Shown here: piece by piece, positions 6,164 to 7,688 of the stretch
Numbering within the stretch: position 1 is the stretch's first letter
How the letters are laid out: the number at the start of each line of letters is the position of its first letter
Assembly (NCBI GenBank): GCA_002687025.1
Contig: NYZG01000370.1
Location: forward strand, 1-7,688
DNA: 7,688 nt
DNA from: Candidatus Poribacteria bacterium
GTDB lineage: Bacteria > Poribacteria > WGA-4E > GCA-2687025
Direction of reading: 5' to 3'
Notes under the pieces: generated by a model
Told to the model about the DNA's origin: nothing
Databases searched by the model: none
Seen by the model: only the letters and a program-made list of their open reading frames with translations
Translations under genes and position numbers: made by a program

Positions 6164-6616
6164 ATGGCTCTGGTACGTTTCACGCCACGACGACTGACCG
6201 ATCCCCTCGCTCAGTTCGAGCGCGTTCTCGATAGCGTGGTCCCCGCGTTCGCCTCGCCGGCCAGGCGCCAAACCTGGAGTCCCCGTGTGGACGTGCGCGA
6301 AACCGAAGACGCCCTCACGGTAAGCGCGGAGTTGCCCGGACTGACCGAGGGTGACATCGAGCTGAACGTGCGCGAGAACGTCCTTACGATCGAAGGGGAG
6401 AAGGGGGGCGCCGCGGCCGAAGCCGAGGAGACCTACGAGAAGGAGACCGTATACTACTCGGAACGGCACTACGGGAAGTTCCGGCGCAGCCTGGCCCTGC
6501 CGTCCCACGTCAACGCCGACGAGGCGAACGCGACCTTCACCGACGGGGTGCTGACGGTCCATCTCCCCAAGGCCGACAGCCACCGATCGCGGCAGATAGC
6601 CATCGACGCCGACTAG
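6164..6616 (+). CDS. Small heat-shock protein, Hsp20/alpha-crystallin family
   Basis: A 150-residue ATP-independent chaperone that holds unfolding proteins for refolding by DnaK/ClpB systems. The N-terminal arm (1-38) contains 'LTDPLAQFERVLDSVV', a common Hsp20 start. The alpha-crystallin domain spans about 39-136: 'WSPRVDVRETEDALTVSAEL' at 38-57, 'LPGLTEGDIELNV', 'VLTIEGEK', 'YGKFRRSLALP' at 103-113, and the A-x-x-x-x-G-V-L signature ending at 130. The short tail has the I-x-I anchor (I145-A-I147) that links dimers into oligomers. Length is standard. The ATG at 6164 is 7 bases after AGGGAG; an in-frame ATG at 6146 lacks a Shine-Dalgarno and lies in a hairpin loop. Expression is probably controlled by the structured leader. 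A palindromic terminator follows, so the gene looks monocistronic. Confidence 0.96.
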   Translation: MALVRFTPRRLTDPLAQFERVLDSVVPAFASPARRQTWSPRVDVRETEDALTVSAELPGLTEGDIELNVRENVLTIEGEKGGAAAEAEETYEKETVYYSERHYGKFRRSLALPSHVNADEANATFTDGVLTVHLPKADSHRSRQIAIDAD

Positions 6617-6649
6617 CCGGCCGCCGCCGGCATATCAGCGACCAACCAC

Positions 6650-6679
6650 GGCCGCGCGGCATATGCCGCGCGGCTTCGT
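6650..6679 (+). terminator. Perfect 24-bp palindrome after hsp20, likely terminator
   Basis: The half-site GCCGCGCGGCAT (6651-6662) is followed at once by its exact reverse complement (6663-6674). As RNA it forms a 10-bp stem with an ATAT loop, plus a G-U closing pair at 6650/6675. It starts 34 bases after the hsp20 stop and is followed by TTCGTCGT, only a weak T-tract. A terminator, probably bidirectional, is the simplest reading; a protein-binding palindrome is possible. The rest of the 151-base gap up to the ABC gene shows no clear promoter. Confidence 0.6.
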
Positions 6680-6767
6680 CGTGCTCGGGCGGCGGCGCAC
6701 AGTGCATCCGAGCCCGTGTAGATAGGGCGTGTGCGGTACGCGCCCGTCGCACAGGACTTCGCCGGAT

Positions 6768-7688
6768 ATGTCGATACGCGGCAACACGTCACTTCTGACT
6801 CGCTATCTGCGGCCACGCGCCGGGCGGTTCGCGGCCCTGTGCGCGCTGCTCCTCGGCGGTACTGCGCTATCGCTGGTGGGCCCGCAGATCATCCGGTACT
6901 TCATCGACACGGCGAAGAGCGGCGGCCCGGTCCAGAATCTGCTGCTCGCGGGGGCCGTGTATCTTGGCGGCGGCCTCCTGCGGCAGATCGTGACTACCGT
7001 CGGGCACTACGTGACCGAGGACGTCGGGTGGCGCGCGACGAACGACATGCGACGCGACCTCGCCGGCCACTGTCTGCGCCTTGACATGGGTTTCCACAAC
7101 GAAACGACGCCGGGCGCGATGATCGAACGAGTGGACGGTGACGTGACGGCGATCGCGGGGTTCTTCTCCCAGTTCACGATACGCGTCGTCGGCAGCGGCC
7201 TCCTGCTGATCGGCCAGCTTGCGCTGATCGCCCGCGAGGATTGGCGGCTCGGCCTGGGTCTGGCGGTGTTCGCCGGCGCCGCCGTCTTGCTGATGCTCCG
7301 GCTTCGACACTTCGCCGTCCCCGCGTTCAAGGCGGAGCGCGAGGGCTTCTCGGAACTGTTCGGCCTCGTCGAGGAGCGACTGGGCGGCATTGAAGACATC
7401 CGCACGAACGGCGGCGTCGCCTACGCGATGAACCGTATGCACGCGGTGAACCGGAAGCTATTCGGCTCCGTCAAGAAGGCGGAGATGCGCGGGCACACGA
7501 TGGGCGTCGCGACGGACTCGCTCTTCACGCTCAGCACGGCGTCGGCGCTGGCCGTGAGCGTGCTTCTCTACCGGAGCGGCGCATTCACGATCGGTACGGT
7601 CTACCTGGTGCTGCACTACGCGACGATGCTCCGCTATCCGTTGCGCGACCTCATCTGGCAGATGGAGGATTTCCAGAAGGCGACCGCC
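6768..7688 (+). CDS. ABC exporter, membrane domain (3' end beyond window)
   Basis: The frame is open to the last base, giving 307 residues of an ABC_membrane-type (type IV exporter) domain. Hydrophobic spans lie at about 21-47, 57-80, 135-155, 160-178 and 250-268. Family hallmarks are 'GPQIIRYFIDTA' after the first span, the intracellular-loop phrase 'LDMGFHNETTPGAMIERVDG' at 105-124 that precedes the coupling region, 'EERLGGIEDIRTNG' at 202-215, and 'DFQKATA' at the end, just before where the linker to the ATPase should begin. The ATP-binding domain (Walker A, signature, Walker B) should lie downstream and is not in the window. It would work as a homo- or heterodimer in the inner membrane exporting an unknown lipid, drug or peptide. 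The ATG at 6768 is the first in frame and fits the family start; its Shine-Dalgarno is weak (AGGA, 11 bases upstream). It is probably not co-transcribed with hsp20. Confidence 0.93.
   Translation, partial: MSIRGNTSLLTRYLRPRAGRFAALCALLLGGTALSLVGPQIIRYFIDTAKSGGPVQNLLLAGAVYLGGGLLRQIVTTVGHYVTEDVGWRATNDMRRDLAGHCLRLDMGFHNETTPGAMIERVDGDVTAIAGFFSQFTIRVVGSGLLLIGQLALIAREDWRLGLGLAVFAGAAVLLMLRLRHFAVPAFKAEREGFSELFGLVEERLGGIEDIRTNGGVAYAMNRMHAVNRKLFGSVKKAEMRGHTMGVATDSLFTLSTASALAVSVLLYRSGAFTIGTVYLVLHYATMLRYPLRDLIWQMEDFQKATA

Noticed and set aside
5762..6583. Long minus-strand frame opposite hsp20 and its leader
   Set aside because: It is antisense to the well-supported Hsp20 gene. Such frames arise from third-position GC in GC-rich genes.
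6867..7442. Minus-strand frame of 191 codons opposite the ABC gene
   Set aside because: The plus-strand frame encodes a clear ABC membrane domain with no stop to the window end. The minus-strand product matches nothing I know.

Overview
This is a GC-rich bacterial window with no rRNA, tRNA, CRISPR array, insertion sequence or phage gene that I can recognise. It has seven protein-coding genes, two of them touching or nearing the window edges. The mix is a cytoplasmic sulfatase, an SMP-30/gluconolactonase-type hydrolase and a PF12831-type FAD oxidoreductase, beside PEGA and CsgG/TolB-like envelope proteins. It recalls uncultivated marine or environmental lineages that break down polysaccharides, such as Poribacteria, Latescibacteria, Planctomycetes or Armatimonadota. 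The sequence alone does not settle the phylum.

Left part (1-1681, + strand): two overlapping genes form a small operon. The first encodes a protein that looks like two diverged copies of a CsgG/FlgO/TolB-N-like half-domain. The second, with a GTG start and a strong Shine-Dalgarno (SD) sequence, encodes an exported protein ending in a PEGA-like beta domain. Both are otherwise uncharacterised. The pair converges on the next gene with only 10 bases between stop codons.

Centre (1692-5814): a catabolic-looking module is arranged around one divergent promoter region (4022-4170). To the left run an SMP-30/gluconolactonase-like hydrolase and, 8 bases later, a sulfatase with the C-x-P-S-R formylglycine motif. 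To the right runs a 547-residue FAD-dependent oxidoreductase. A plausible but unproven reading is desulfation, oxidation and lactone hydrolysis of a sulfated sugar in the cytoplasm. A bulged hairpin lies just after the oxidoreductase gene.

Right part (5815-7688): a 349-base non-coding stretch precedes a small heat-shock protein (Hsp20) gene. The last 100 bases of its leader can fold into a row of hairpins. The final one is a perfect 10-bp stem that buries the hsp20 Shine-Dalgarno, and its anti-SD strand can instead pair with an upstream copy of GGGAGT. This looks like an RNA thermometer or two-state switch, built like ROSE elements but without their known consensus, and it is the most interesting signal here. 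A perfect 24-bp palindrome after hsp20 is a likely terminator. The window ends inside the membrane domain of an ABC exporter gene.
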